64,000 nt of DNA from the NCBI GenBank assembly GCA_019638595.1, contig JAHBTJ010000005.1:282168-346167 (forward strand), written 5' to 3'. This stretch comes from Chitinophagaceae bacterium. Lineage in GTDB: Bacteria > Bacteroidota > Bacteroidia > Chitinophagales > Chitinophagaceae. A program made the position numbers and the translations under genes. The notes beneath the pieces are model-generated. The model did no database searches. It had not been told where the DNA came from and saw nothing but the letters and a program-made list of their open reading frames with translations. Shown one piece after another: positions 15,584-23,505 of this stretch. How positions within the stretch are numbered: the stretch's first letter is position 1; every line of letters starts with the position of its first letter.

Positions 15584-15982
15584 ATGGAACAATTAGTTAC
15601 AATACACATTGGATATGCATGCTATAGATCACTTGAAAATTGGAATCCGGAAATACGGTTCAATCTCCTTGAAGAGGCACAAGCGGAATTAACGAACAGT
15701 GATGATATCAGGTTTATAGTGACTGAAGTATCAGAAGATCAGCCAGACGGCAAGCGCCTTATAAAACAGGAGCGGATCGCTCAAGCACCACAAGAGTGGA
15801 TACCGGCAAAGTTTATCCCCGAATATGATGGATGGTACCTTGTATACACACAACGTAAAACGGAGTGTGGAAATACAATAAGCTCGCAGCGCGTAGTGTA
15901 TTATGATTATACAGGCTGGAGAATTAGCAAAGATGAAACGGTATCACACTGGATGATTATTAAACCACCTAAAATAAATTAA
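15584..15982 (+). CDS. DUF551-like phage protein
   Basis: The C-terminal half has the DUF551 pattern: EWIPAKFIPEYDGWYLVYT (compare WISVKDRLPEEG) and the ending VSHWMIIKPP. DUF551 occurs widely in phages, with no known activity. The N-terminal 65 residues are a separate small alpha/beta part. Confidence 0.65.
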   Translation: MEQLVTIHIGYACYRSLENWNPEIRFNLLEEAQAELTNSDDIRFIVTEVSEDQPDGKRLIKQERIAQAPQEWIPAKFIPEYDGWYLVYTQRKTECGNTISSQRVVYYDYTGWRISKDETVSHWMIIKPPKIN

Positions 15983-15986
15983 AGCA

Positions 15987-16427
15987 ATGAAAATTTACGT
16001 AGCAAGCTCCTGGAGAAACCTTCAGCAGGAAGTGGTAGTTCACATGTTAAGGCAATGGGGTCATGATGTTTATGATTTTAAGAATCCACCCAATGGCGGT
16101 AAAGGATTTTCGTGGTCGGATATTGACCCGGACTGGAAGCGATGGACGCCGGAGGAATATGTAAAGAACCTCAGCGATCCGATAGCCGAAAAAGGTTTTG
16201 CATCCGACTTTGAAGGTATGCAATGGGCGGATGCATGTGTAATGGTGTTGCCTTGCGGCAGATCAGCCAATACAGAAGCCGGCTGGATGAAAGGAGCCGG
16301 AAAGAAAGTATATGTATTCCAGCCAACAAACGAAGAGCCGGAGCTGATGTACAAGATCTATGACGGCGTGCTCACTTCTTACGGGCAACTCATGGATATT
16401 TTCGCACCGAAAGGTGTTTTATCGTAA
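15987..16427 (+). CDS. Nucleoside 2-deoxyribosyltransferase-like protein
   Basis: MKIYVASSWRNLQQEVVVHMLRQWGHDVYDF is the opening of this fold. GMQWADACVMVLPCGRSANTEAGWMKGAGKKVYVF supplies the conserved Asp and the Glu (TEAGW) that acts as nucleophile in the family. Length is 146 residues, in the family range. It could exchange bases on deoxynucleosides or hydrolyse (deoxy)nucleotides, consistent with a phage nucleotide-modification or salvage role. Confidence 0.78.
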   Translation: MKIYVASSWRNLQQEVVVHMLRQWGHDVYDFKNPPNGGKGFSWSDIDPDWKRWTPEEYVKNLSDPIAEKGFASDFEGMQWADACVMVLPCGRSANTEAGWMKGAGKKVYVFQPTNEEPELMYKIYDGVLTSYGQLMDIFAPKGVLS

Positions 16428-16443
16428 ATGTTCAAACCATGTT

Positions 16444-16929
16444 ATGAAAACAATAATAACAATTGCGCTACTATTGGTAACCAGCTCCATTTTCGGGCAA
16501 AAAAAGAGTGATACAGCAAATTACCCCAATTACCTGTCACGTCCGGCTAAGGCACGTATATTTTCTTTACAGGTTGAAGATACTCCCAGTATGTATGTTT
16601 CCAATAAAATCCTTTTGGTGATTAGACGTAGGCAGACCGGGGAAGATCTACCATTAGAAGACCGGTGCGTCTTGCAGGTTTTATTTCCCGACAGCACGGT
16701 AATAATAAAAGACAGCGCCCAGGCAATTATCAGATTGCTTGAATCGCTGGACGATAAAGTATCTGAAAACAAACGCCTATATAAGCAGGTGCAGACTTTT
16801 ATTCAAGAAATCAACAATTTCGGACGTGGAAAACTTAGCTGGGATGTGATGATAAATAAGTTTGATATAATGCTTGAAGAAGAGCCACCCGCATTAAAAC
16901 ATTCATATAAACTAAAAACAAGGCAATGA
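16444..16929 (+). CDS. Exported hypothetical protein (161 aa)
   Basis: A signal peptide is visible (MKTIITIALLLVTSSIFGQ, probable cleavage after FGQ). The mature part has a coiled, helical stretch at residues about 88-125 (AIIRLLESLDDKVSENKRLY). An exported phage-element protein with a coiled region would suit a lysis spanin or an envelope protein, but this is inference. The start at 16444 is set by the signal peptide. Confidence 0.6.
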   Translation: MKTIITIALLLVTSSIFGQKKSDTANYPNYLSRPAKARIFSLQVEDTPSMYVSNKILLVIRRRQTGEDLPLEDRCVLQVLFPDSTVIIKDSAQAIIRLLESLDDKVSENKRLYKQVQTFIQEINNFGRGKLSWDVMINKFDIMLEEEPPALKHSYKLKTRQ

Positions 16930-17174
16930 AATACCCGATCTACCGAAAGTTTCGAAACGGTAAGGAGTTCCATAAAATAACCGCTCCCGACCGGATCATA
17001 TCAGTGTTAGTAACAGGTTACAAAAATGGCTACCGGATAATCACTACGGGGAACAATAATCAAATTCAAAGTGCCCTGGATCCGGAAATAAGCGTCAGCG
17101 CCACCATGAGCGAATTTGAAAGGGCTTACAATGAAGCCATGTGGCAAATAAAAAAATCAAATACTGTTGTATGA
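16926..17174 (+). CDS. Small hypothetical protein (82 aa)
   Basis: MKYPIYRKFRNGKEFHKI and the ending FERAYNEAMWQIKKS resemble small conserved phage proteins without known function. ATGA-type overlaps join it to both neighbours. Confidence 0.55.
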   Translation: MKYPIYRKFRNGKEFHKITAPDRIISVLVTGYKNGYRIITTGNNNQIQSALDPEISVSATMSEFERAYNEAMWQIKKSNTVV

Positions 17175-17443
17175 ACTTAAAAATTTTTAGCCGGCTTAAA
17201 AGCAGGGTGCGATATTGGTTTTTCCGGCAAGCTTTAAAAGATATTTCATTGCAGAATAAGATCGAAAGGGATAAAAAGAATGAAGGAATTGCATTTCACC
17301 TATGGATTGGCAGCTTACACAAAAAGGGTTTTCCGAGAAAAGAAAATAACTCATATATGGACTGCTGGGATCTATGGGATTATTATAGTCTTCGTGAAGA
17401 AAGGGAGATATATGTCCGCCATGCAGATAGTAATAAATCTTAA
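17171..17443 (+). CDS. Small hypothetical protein (90 aa)
   Basis: It is a basic protein starting MNLKIFSRLKSRVRYWFFRQAL, with no recognised family. The start at 17171 overlaps the previous stop (ATGA). A possible degraded gene overlaps its 3' end. Confidence 0.5.
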   Translation: MNLKIFSRLKSRVRYWFFRQALKDISLQNKIERDKKNEGIAFHLWIGSLHKKGFPRKENNSYMDCWDLWDYYSLREEREIYVRHADSNKS

Positions 17444-17632
17444 TCTAAAAAACTATACTTCCGAAGTTCCGGCCATCACATCAATGGCCAGGATTGAAAA
17501 GTGCCTGGTTGAAGCCGGCGCTACAGACCCGGTCGTTATGGCTGGTACCTTACCGATCCGGTAGCCTTTGCAACACCGATACCCGCAAAAGGAAAGCAGG
17601 GATTTTGGGAGTATCCTGAAGAGCTATTGTAG
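17412..17632 (+). pseudogene. Frameshifted or chimeric remnant with ASCH-like C-terminus
   Basis: The first part (17412-about 17530) reads KNYTSEVPAITSMARIEKCL, similar to small Bacteroidota phage proteins. The same strand then needs a change of frame near 17530 to continue as RYGWYLTDPVAFATPIPAKG followed by KQGFWEYPEELL and a TAG at 17630. The latter is a good match to the end of phage ASCH-domain proteins. One missing G in the run near 17531, or a deletion that joined two genes, would explain it. The existing frame ends at 17564 without the ASCH end. Confidence 0.6.
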
Positions 17633-17664
17633 GGCTGCTGCAGAGCTATTGCAGGGCTGCTGAA
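17621..17664 (+). repeat. Two 22-bp tandem repeats
   Basis: GAGCTATTGTAGGGCTGCTG plus two bases at 17621-17642 is repeated at 17643-17664 with two differences. The first copy contains the stop of the ASCH remnant. Slippage or a scar of the rearrangement that made the remnant is a plausible origin. Confidence 0.8.
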
Positions 17665-17689
17665 GTTATAACACTTAAAAGAGGATAAT

Positions 17690-18022
17690 ATGGACGAATT
17701 GACCAAAACACTCAAAAGAATCCGGTGGGCATTTAACATATACGCGTTGTTCATTATTGTATGGTACTGCACACACTGTATATATTTCAAAGAACAGGAG
17801 GATATTATTGGTAACGATATTATCCGGTATAAACAACTATACCTTGATGGGCTTGAGTGGAGGTTTAAATTCAATAAACGAGTAGTCGGATGGGCTTCTG
17901 ATCCCTACTGGAAGTGTGTTGGTGGCGAAGAAACTGATTTAGGAAACGGTGCCAAACTTATTGGAACAACCGTATGCGGAACATTCTGCGACAAAATATA
18001 TTTTAATAATAAAAGAAAATAA
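17690..18022 (+). CDS. Small membrane-anchored hypothetical protein (110 aa)
   Basis: A single hydrophobic segment near the N-terminus (WAFNIYALFIIVWYCTHCIYF, within residues 14-34) is followed by a soluble part of about 75 residues with two Cys (WKCVGGEE, TTVCGTFC). It could be a type II membrane protein of the element. The family was not recognised. Confidence 0.55.
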   Translation: MDELTKTLKRIRWAFNIYALFIIVWYCTHCIYFKEQEDIIGNDIIRYKQLYLDGLEWRFKFNKRVVGWASDPYWKCVGGEETDLGNGAKLIGTTVCGTFCDKIYFNNKRK

Positions 18023-18029
18023 CAATGAC

Positions 18030-18239
18030 ATGAGCGATATAAAAATAACTCAGGATGTGCAAAATGAAGAATGGCTTACGATAAGGGAAGCTACAATATT
18101 TATAAAATGTGAATCTAAGTCAAGCTTATACAAATATTGCTCCCTCAACAAGATTCGAAGAACCAAAGTGTTGAGGAAAACTTTGGTATCCAAAGTTGAT
18201 TTAAAACGAGCGTTGGAGAGAAATGCTATTGTTGTTTAG
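18030..18239 (+). CDS. Excisionase-like helix-turn-helix protein
   Basis: The 69-residue protein reads EEWLTIREATIFIKCESKSSLYKYC-like, with the LTIREAT and SLYKY pattern of MerR-type winged helix (DUF3853/excisionase) domains, and a basic end (DLKRALERN). It lies directly against the integrase gene on the opposite strand and overlaps it by 14 bases, the usual place of a recombination directionality factor. The start at 18030 is used because the upstream extension re-reads the previous gene. Confidence 0.6.
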   Translation: MSDIKITQDVQNEEWLTIREATIFIKCESKSSLYKYCSLNKIRRTKVLRKTLVSKVDLKRALERNAIVV

Positions 18240-19587
18240 GCTTAAGATTTTTTATATCAGTTTTTTCTAACATTTTTTTATGCCCCCTTGCTTTTATTTT
18301 TGCAACATGCCTATCGTATTTTGAAAGCATTTTAATTCCTGAGTGTCCAACCATATCCTTTACAACATACTTATCTATTCCCTCGGCAAGTAGGTTGGCA
18401 ATAAAGGTACTGCGACCAACATAAGGTGTCACATCGGTATATTCAATGCCTGCTATCTCGAATAAAACCCGCAGATGATAAATTTCATTCGATTCGCTAG
18501 TAATACAATCAAAGAATCCTGGTTGTGATTTAAAGAAGTTGTATGCCTCTACAGCAAAAGGCAACAAAGTAACTCCGTATTTTTTGTTATTTTTGGTTCT
18601 TCCTTTGTATAAATAAACAAGACCATTTTCAACCTCATCAAAATGCTCTCTTTTAATACTCTTTACTTCTTTATAACCGGTGCCGGAGCCAGCCATAAAC
18701 AGGAAAAAGTATTTTGATCTTTTAAGCGGTGGGCTCAATTTTTCATTATCCATTCCCCAGATGATTTCAATGTCATCGAATCCGACCGGCTCCCTGTCCG
18801 AATCATCAAAAACCCCGATTAATCCATGTCTAATAGGCACATGTTTTATTAATCCCAATCCCCCTTCTTGTATTGGCAGCGCCGAAAAATTCATTACGGC
18901 CCGGAGCTTTGATAAATATGTTTTTATCGTATTAGGAGATAAAGTGCCGCCTTCTGGTTTCAATCTATTTTTGGGTTGCTTAAGCAGGAATGACTTAAAT
19001 TCATCTGTATCATTTATAGAAATTTCAGATACCAGAACGCTGTCTTTTTTATACTTTTCTTGCCAAAAACTCTTTAAAAACCTAACCGTAATGTCATATT
19101 TTAGCTTGGTGTTTTCAGACATTTCACCTGTATGTTGTTCATAAGAGCCAATATACGCCTTTGTAACTACTGAAAACTCGTGCTCCTGTAGTACGCTTAA
19201 CTGCGATTTGTATATCTGTTTCCTAGATTTACGACCGGTAATAGCCGGTTTGATACCGATCTCAACCTCTTTTATTATCGTTGCTAAATCCGTCTCCCCA
19301 TTCCCCAACAGTCGTTGTAGATATTGCCTTATTAACAACCTGGAATCGTCAATCTTTTTATTGTTCAGGGCAGCAATGCCATTATTCCCTTTTACATAAT
19401 AGCCATCCCACGATTCTTTGTTACACATTATTCCAAGTCCGGCGGTCACTCTTTTATTCGTGAGCCAGATATTGTTCAAGGCAAACTCAAATCTGAAATA
19501 TATTTCTATAATTCCCTTTTTTGTTTTATGTTTTTTTGAATAAAGAGTGTACCTTACTATAACATTTCCCAGATGTTCAAGTGACAT
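18226..19587 (-). CDS. Tyrosine recombinase (integrase) with altered catalytic residues
   Basis: From ATG 19587 the protein has 453 residues: an arm-binding N-terminus, a SAM-like core-binding domain (VTKAYIGSYEQHTGEMSENT) and a C-terminal catalytic domain. Box I reads TGYK (residues 303-306) where TGLR is usual. Box II reads YVGR (389-392) where HxxR is usual. The later His (GHSG, 415) and the nucleophile Tyr (KYDRH, 424) are present. It lies next to tRNA-Leu and is the likely enzyme for integration. Loss of the box I Arg could mean reduced activity. A GTG at 19722 would add 45 unnatural residues. Confidence 0.85.
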   Translation of the reverse strand: MSLEHLGNVIVRYTLYSKKHKTKKGIIEIYFRFEFALNNIWLTNKRVTAGLGIMCNKESWDGYYVKGNNGIAALNNKKIDDSRLLIRQYLQRLLGNGETDLATIIKEVEIGIKPAITGRKSRKQIYKSQLSVLQEHEFSVVTKAYIGSYEQHTGEMSENTKLKYDITVRFLKSFWQEKYKKDSVLVSEISINDTDEFKSFLLKQPKNRLKPEGGTLSPNTIKTYLSKLRAVMNFSALPIQEGGLGLIKHVPIRHGLIGVFDDSDREPVGFDDIEIIWGMDNEKLSPPLKRSKYFFLFMAGSGTGYKEVKSIKREHFDEVENGLVYLYKGRTKNNKKYGVTLLPFAVEAYNFFKSQPGFFDCITSESNEIYHLRVLFEIAGIEYTDVTPYVGRSTFIANLLAEGIDKYVVKDMVGHSGIKMLSKYDRHVAKIKARGHKKMLEKTDIKNLKPKQQ

Positions 19588-19770
19588 AAGTACGGTTTTT
19601 TGAAGTAGGGAATAAATGTAGAAGAAAAATATCGGAATTAAGTTCCCTACATCGAAAAGTCCGCCATCCAACCGCCAATTTTCGATGAATTTCCACGGTC
19701 TTTCATGTACTACTATGTACACTTCCTATTTGTTATAAGAAACCATTGGTATTGATTTACAACTAAATAT

Positions 19771-19803
19771 AAAAAGCCACGCAATATTTACGTGGCTTTT
19801 TAT
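19771..19803 (-). terminator. Rho-independent terminator after tRNA-Leu
   Basis: AAAAAGCCACG and CGTGGCTTTTT form an 11-base perfect stem around a nine-base loop, with T-runs on both strands. It follows the tRNA-Leu 3' end on the - strand and could also stop transcripts in the other direction. Confidence 0.85.
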
Positions 19804-19805
19804 TG

Positions 19806-19890
19806 TGCCCAGAACAGGAATCGAACCTGCACATTGTTGCCAATACCAGATTTTGAGTCTGACGCGTCTACCAGTTCCGCCATCTGGGCA
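19806..19890 (-). tRNA. tRNA-Leu (CAA)
   Basis: On the - strand this 85-base sequence starts TGCCCAGATGGCGGAACTGG and ends with GGTTCGATTCCTG and TTCTGGGCA. Acceptor ends pair (TGCCCAG with CTGGGCA), the D-loop GGTAGACGCG is typical, the anticodon loop is CTCAAAA (anticodon CAA) and a long variable arm is present, as in class II leucine tRNAs. The 3' end faces the integrase gene, so it is the likely attachment site of the element. The 3' CCA is not encoded. Confidence 0.93.
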
Positions 19891-19990
19891 TTAATGGGGT
19901 GCAATATTAAAGCATTATAACATGCAAACCAATAAAATTATGCCTGTAAACTATAAGGGGTGAAAACGATGCGCACCGGTGCACATACAT

Positions 19991-20024
19991 AAAAAGCCTG
20001 CCCAGTATCCGGAGCAGGCTTTTA
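19991..20024 (-). terminator. Terminator of the secreted protein gene at 20043
   Basis: AAAAGCCTGC and GCAGGCTTTT form a perfect stem with a T-run on the - strand, 19 bases past the stop codon of the next gene. Confidence 0.85.
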
Positions 20025-20042
20025 TAATGATGATAAGGTTTG

Positions 20043-21653
20043 TTAGTTAACTGTGATCAGCAGCGGTTGAAAAAGTGTTTTCTTCAGCCTGGCTCTTCCA
20101 ATAAACTGCTTGTCATTTATTTTGGTAAACTCCGAGGGGTAGATCATCATATCTTCTTCTCGTGTATTGAAGATAAGCTCCTTGGTTACATTTCCTTTAT
20201 TGTCAATTTTACTCACAAAAACCTGCCCGCCGGCTCCGTCTATGTGCTTTGCAGGAGTATCGTCATCGTCCATTTTTTGATTTTTAATGTTGTCGAGATA
20301 CAAAAAGTAATAGCCCGTTTCATCGCTGATCAGCTTAAAGCTCATAGTGCCTTTTCCCCTGGTTCCGTACTGCATTTTAGGGATCTTTTTGAGCCATTCA
20401 ATTTCACCGGACGCGTTTACGCGGGTTGCCAGTATATCATCGTAATGGTAAGTAACATAAGTAGAGCTGGATGTCATCATACCATTGGCCCCGAAACCAG
20501 ATCTTTGGTGAGTACGGGTGTACTGCTCTTCGCATGCTATCAGCACACTGCCGTCTTTTTCAACCAGCACATCCGTTACTTTCAGGTTCGGAATTTCATA
20601 ATCGTCTTTTTTCTCTCTTTTTCTTTTCTCCCGGCGCGATTCAAATTTTACCAGCTCTGATATAGGAAATTTATAAAATCCCTTTTTATAATCCACTACT
20701 TTATTGCCATTAAACAATCCGAGAAAAATACCTTCCGTAGTTTTGGTTTTCGGGTCTTTGCTGTAAGTGCAGGCAATTACCATATCGTGTTGTGCATTTT
20801 CAATGAGTGTAGATTCGCGGATGAAATACTGGTCTAAAGAAACAGTGGTATGCACTACCTGCTCATTGTTCTTTGTGAACTTAAAAACTTCCAGGTGGTA
20901 AGCGGGATTGCCGGTAGCTTTATCAAACTCCTTCCTTGAGTCGGAATTATATACTTTAGCCAGCAGGTAGGCGTTGCCTTCAGCATCTACCGAAAAATCA
21001 GCGTTGTCCATTACAGCTTCGTTGTAAGGCATGGTAAATTCGTTACCCCATAATTTGTTCATGTTACGGTCAAACACGTAGATGCCTATCCTGTCGAGAC
21101 TTTTTTTATCTTTTTTGTCGGCGGGAGCCAGGCGATAGCTTACCAGCAGCTTTGTGCGGTTTGCATCAAAGTTGAATTGATATTTATCTGTTTTTTTAAA
21201 GCTATACCAGCCCGTTGTACTCATACTGCCCGCCAACCTGTCGGTTTCAATCAGCTTTTCGTTCTTATTGCCCAGTTTCCCGTTATTTACATCTATGGTA
21301 GTTACGAACAACATTTCCTTTTGCCGGTCTTTATCCCAGTCGCTGCGCAACCAAAAATAAAGGGGGTTAAAGTCAATTACTATCTCGCTATTCATATTTC
21401 GTGTAGCGTCTGGTATGGGTATTACTTTTTCGCCGGTTTGTGCCAGGCTTTTAGGGTTAAACCTGGTAAAGTACAATTCATCTTTTTTTAAAGAAAGGTT
21501 AACGATGCCATTTTCGTTGTTCCCAAAAAAAGAAAGGTCTTCAGCTTTTTTGGGAAGCCCGTATTCCGCACCGGTTTTAAACTGGAATTTTTTACTCTGG
21601 GCGGTTGCCATTATAGCCGGAAAGCAAATGGCGATCAATATTATCTTTTTCAT
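20043..21653 (-). CDS. Secreted propeller-like protein of unknown function
   Basis: A signal peptide is clear (MKKIILIAICFPAIMATAQ). The 517-residue mature part has regular short beta-type repeats (YFTRFNPKSLAQTGEKVIPI, IGIYVFDRNMNKLWGNEFTM, GNAYLLAKVYNSDS), as in beta-propellers. I recognise it only as one of the uncharacterised exported proteins common in Bacteroidota. No lipobox, catalytic motif or sorting domain is seen. It is monocistronic with its own terminator. Confidence 0.75.
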   Translation of the reverse strand: MKKIILIAICFPAIMATAQSKKFQFKTGAEYGLPKKAEDLSFFGNNENGIVNLSLKKDELYFTRFNPKSLAQTGEKVIPIPDATRNMNSEIVIDFNPLYFWLRSDWDKDRQKEMLFVTTIDVNNGKLGNKNEKLIETDRLAGSMSTTGWYSFKKTDKYQFNFDANRTKLLVSYRLAPADKKDKKSLDRIGIYVFDRNMNKLWGNEFTMPYNEAVMDNADFSVDAEGNAYLLAKVYNSDSRKEFDKATGNPAYHLEVFKFTKNNEQVVHTTVSLDQYFIRESTLIENAQHDMVIACTYSKDPKTKTTEGIFLGLFNGNKVVDYKKGFYKFPISELVKFESRREKRKREKKDDYEIPNLKVTDVLVEKDGSVLIACEEQYTRTHQRSGFGANGMMTSSSTYVTYHYDDILATRVNASGEIEWLKKIPKMQYGTRGKGTMSFKLISDETGYYFLYLDNIKNQKMDDDDTPAKHIDGAGGQVFVSKIDNKGNVTKELIFNTREEDMMIYPSEFTKINDKQFIGRARLKKTLFQPLLITVN

Positions 21654-21918
21654 GTAATGAGGTGGTTGAAATAGTGAATGTTTCAGAAACCGAATATGCA
21701 GGTTTTGAACGAAAAATTATTGTAAATAGTATACCGGGGAAATTTTTTTGTAAAAAGCAACAGGTAGGGCCTATAGTAAAAGCCGAAACTGCCATCACAA
21801 TATCACGTACGGCAACCTCTGCATAATTAAAGCCGGTTAACAGCATGAGTGCCATAACGGTTAGCCAGGAGGTAACAATATGCCCGCCAATTTTCGCTTT
21901 TTCAGCACGGTACTCCAT
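21592..21918 (-). CDS. Doubtful small membrane ORF (108 aa)
   Basis: Two hydrophobic stretches (IVTSWLTVMALMLLTGFNYA and VRDIVMAVSAFTIGPTCCF) follow a charged N-terminus MEYRAEKAKIGGH, which looks protein-like. The C-terminal 40 residues do not, and they run into the start of the secreted protein gene. It may be the remains of a small membrane protein or chance. It fills most of the 395-base gap 21654-22047, where I see nothing else. Confidence 0.25.
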   Translation of the reverse strand: MEYRAEKAKIGGHIVTSWLTVMALMLLTGFNYAEVAVRDIVMAVSAFTIGPTCCFLQKNFPGILFTIIFRSKPAYSVSETFTISTTSLHEKDNIDRHLLSGYNGNRPE

Positions 21919-22047
21919 CTTATAACTTATGTGTTATCCGGGTAACATTTACTGTGCATGACTGTTCTGGAATCACTCAATGGGATATTTCATCTCGTTA
22001 CGGTTAGCCGCATTTTTAATTTGTAAACAATCTTTATACTTAAATAC

Positions 22048-23379
22048 ATGAGCATGAAAAACAGGTTTTCACTATTGGCTGTTGTGCTGGTCATCATCAT
22101 TTCCTGCGAAAAAAAAGAGATCCTTTTAGCTGAAACCGCCGCAATTACCCAGGCGGCAGGAGATACCATTCAATGGGTGCAATTTGAAGATTTGCCTGAG
22201 AAATACAGGAGTGCGAAAAGGGTTGTGATGACAGAGGACAGGCAGGATGCGGTAAGCAAGCGATTGATTGAAACTTCTTATGGACCTTATGGTAACACAT
22301 CAGGTGGCGACTATTTTGGTTTCCCCATCAGTAACCACCGCCTGCTGATGATTGCCATCGGCACCTACGATGGTCGCAAGCCGAACCAGATAATGATCTG
22401 GGCGGAAGACCCCGATGGAGTGCTGGTAATGTATACCAGCCAGGAACCCGGTGCAAGCAGTTTGCAGCTCAGGTATACCGTGCCCGGAGAATATATCCGG
22501 GGCGTGGGTGGTTATTACGGTGAATGCCTGAACCGCCTGGAAATATATACCAATGTAACTGCATTATCTATGGGAGAGTTAACAGGCACGCGTTTTATAG
22601 ATATACCCGGTACCGGTTTTGACGTAAGCCGCTTTTACGGGTTCACCGGGCTGACTAAAATCTCGCGCCTCTACTTCCAGGCGGCAGAAAGACCCTGGTC
22701 GCCCATATCAGGATCGGCAGCCAGGGATATAGCTGTTGATACAGCCGGAAAAATATACAAGGTAAGCAGAACTACAGGCTCTATATACCAAAGGGCCGCC
22801 AATGCTGCTTCCTGGTTGCTTATGAGTGGTACAGAAAATTCAGAAAGGATAGCAGCGAACGCAGGCCGGGTATATATCATTCGCTCATCCGGCAGGATTT
22901 ACCGCTTGTCGGGCACTACCTGGACCGTTACAGCTACCGATTGCCCGGGAGGTGCAAAAGATATAGCGGTTGACGCCAACGGTAAGTTGTGGGTGGTTAC
23001 CAAACCGGGTTATATCTATACCCTGGAAGGTAATTCCTGGGTAAAACAACCCGGATCTTCAGGTTATAGAATAGGGGCCGGTGGCGTTGCAGGTCAAAAC
23101 AGCCAGGTTTGGCTTGTGAATTCAGTGGGCAAAATCTATAATTGGAATGCCACCCAGGGCAAATGGGAACAACGGGCCGGCAGTGACGGAATAGATATTA
23201 CGGTGGACAACCATTATAATACCTGGCTCACAAATTCAATAGGGAGAACATACAGGTACGACTATGCCAGGAAAGATTGGATTGAGTTTAAAACTGCGAA
23301 TGCCGGCTCGGTATCGGCGAATGCCAATAAACTGGTGATGATGAATAGTGTAGGCACTTTATATGAAATGCGTTATTGA
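22048..23379 (+). CDS. Lipoprotein with jacalin-like lectin domain and tectonin propeller
   Basis: A lipobox (VLVIIISCEKK, Cys about residue 20) marks a surface or periplasmic lipoprotein. Residues about 75-215 have jacalin features: GPYGNTSGGDYFGF, YIRGVGGYYG, LNRLEIYTN and GFTGLTKISRLYFQ. Residues 220-443 carry about five tectonin-like repeats, each with DIAVD-type starts and W/G-rich ends (ARDIAVDTAGKIYKVS, AKDIAVDANGKLWVV, GIDITVDNHYNTWLT). Both modules are glycan binders elsewhere, so this is probably a carbohydrate-binding surface protein. No enzyme domain is present. Confidence 0.8.
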   Translation: MSMKNRFSLLAVVLVIIISCEKKEILLAETAAITQAAGDTIQWVQFEDLPEKYRSAKRVVMTEDRQDAVSKRLIETSYGPYGNTSGGDYFGFPISNHRLLMIAIGTYDGRKPNQIMIWAEDPDGVLVMYTSQEPGASSLQLRYTVPGEYIRGVGGYYGECLNRLEIYTNVTALSMGELTGTRFIDIPGTGFDVSRFYGFTGLTKISRLYFQAAERPWSPISGSAARDIAVDTAGKIYKVSRTTGSIYQRAANAASWLLMSGTENSERIAANAGRVYIIRSSGRIYRLSGTTWTVTATDCPGGAKDIAVDANGKLWVVTKPGYIYTLEGNSWVKQPGSSGYRIGAGGVAGQNSQVWLVNSVGKIYNWNATQGKWEQRAGSDGIDITVDNHYNTWLTNSIGRTYRYDYARKDWIEFKTANAGSVSANANKLVMMNSVGTLYEMRY

Positions 23380-23505
23380 GCGGGTACGCTAACTTTATAC
23401 CGCTGTTGCCATTTTTTGCTTTGCTATTTATAAAACTTATCATAGCCCGGTTGCTGCCGTTGCTGCTTGGCTCTACATCAAAGCTTTTGATGACTGTGCT
23501 GTTCG

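Larger units (their letters stand above)
1..19805. mobile_element. Right part of an integrated phage-like element carrying PRTRC genes
   Basis: A run of about 28 short, tightly packed + strand genes, many with ATGA or TAATG start/stop overlaps, ends against a - strand tyrosine recombinase beside the 3' end of a tRNA-Leu gene. The content (exonuclease, helicase, sliding clamp, methyltransferase, HNH, RuvC-like, YopX, DUF551, many small unknowns) is typical of temperate phages or integrative elements of Bacteroidota. The host genes begin right after the tRNA. The left end, any capsid or transfer genes and the second attachment site lie outside the window, so prophage versus conjugative element cannot be decided here. 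Confidence 0.8.

Noticed and set aside
19973-19982. Palindrome GCACCGGTGC upstream of tRNA-Leu
   Set aside because: It is a single short palindrome with no second copy in the window. It could be chance, and no regulator is linked to it.
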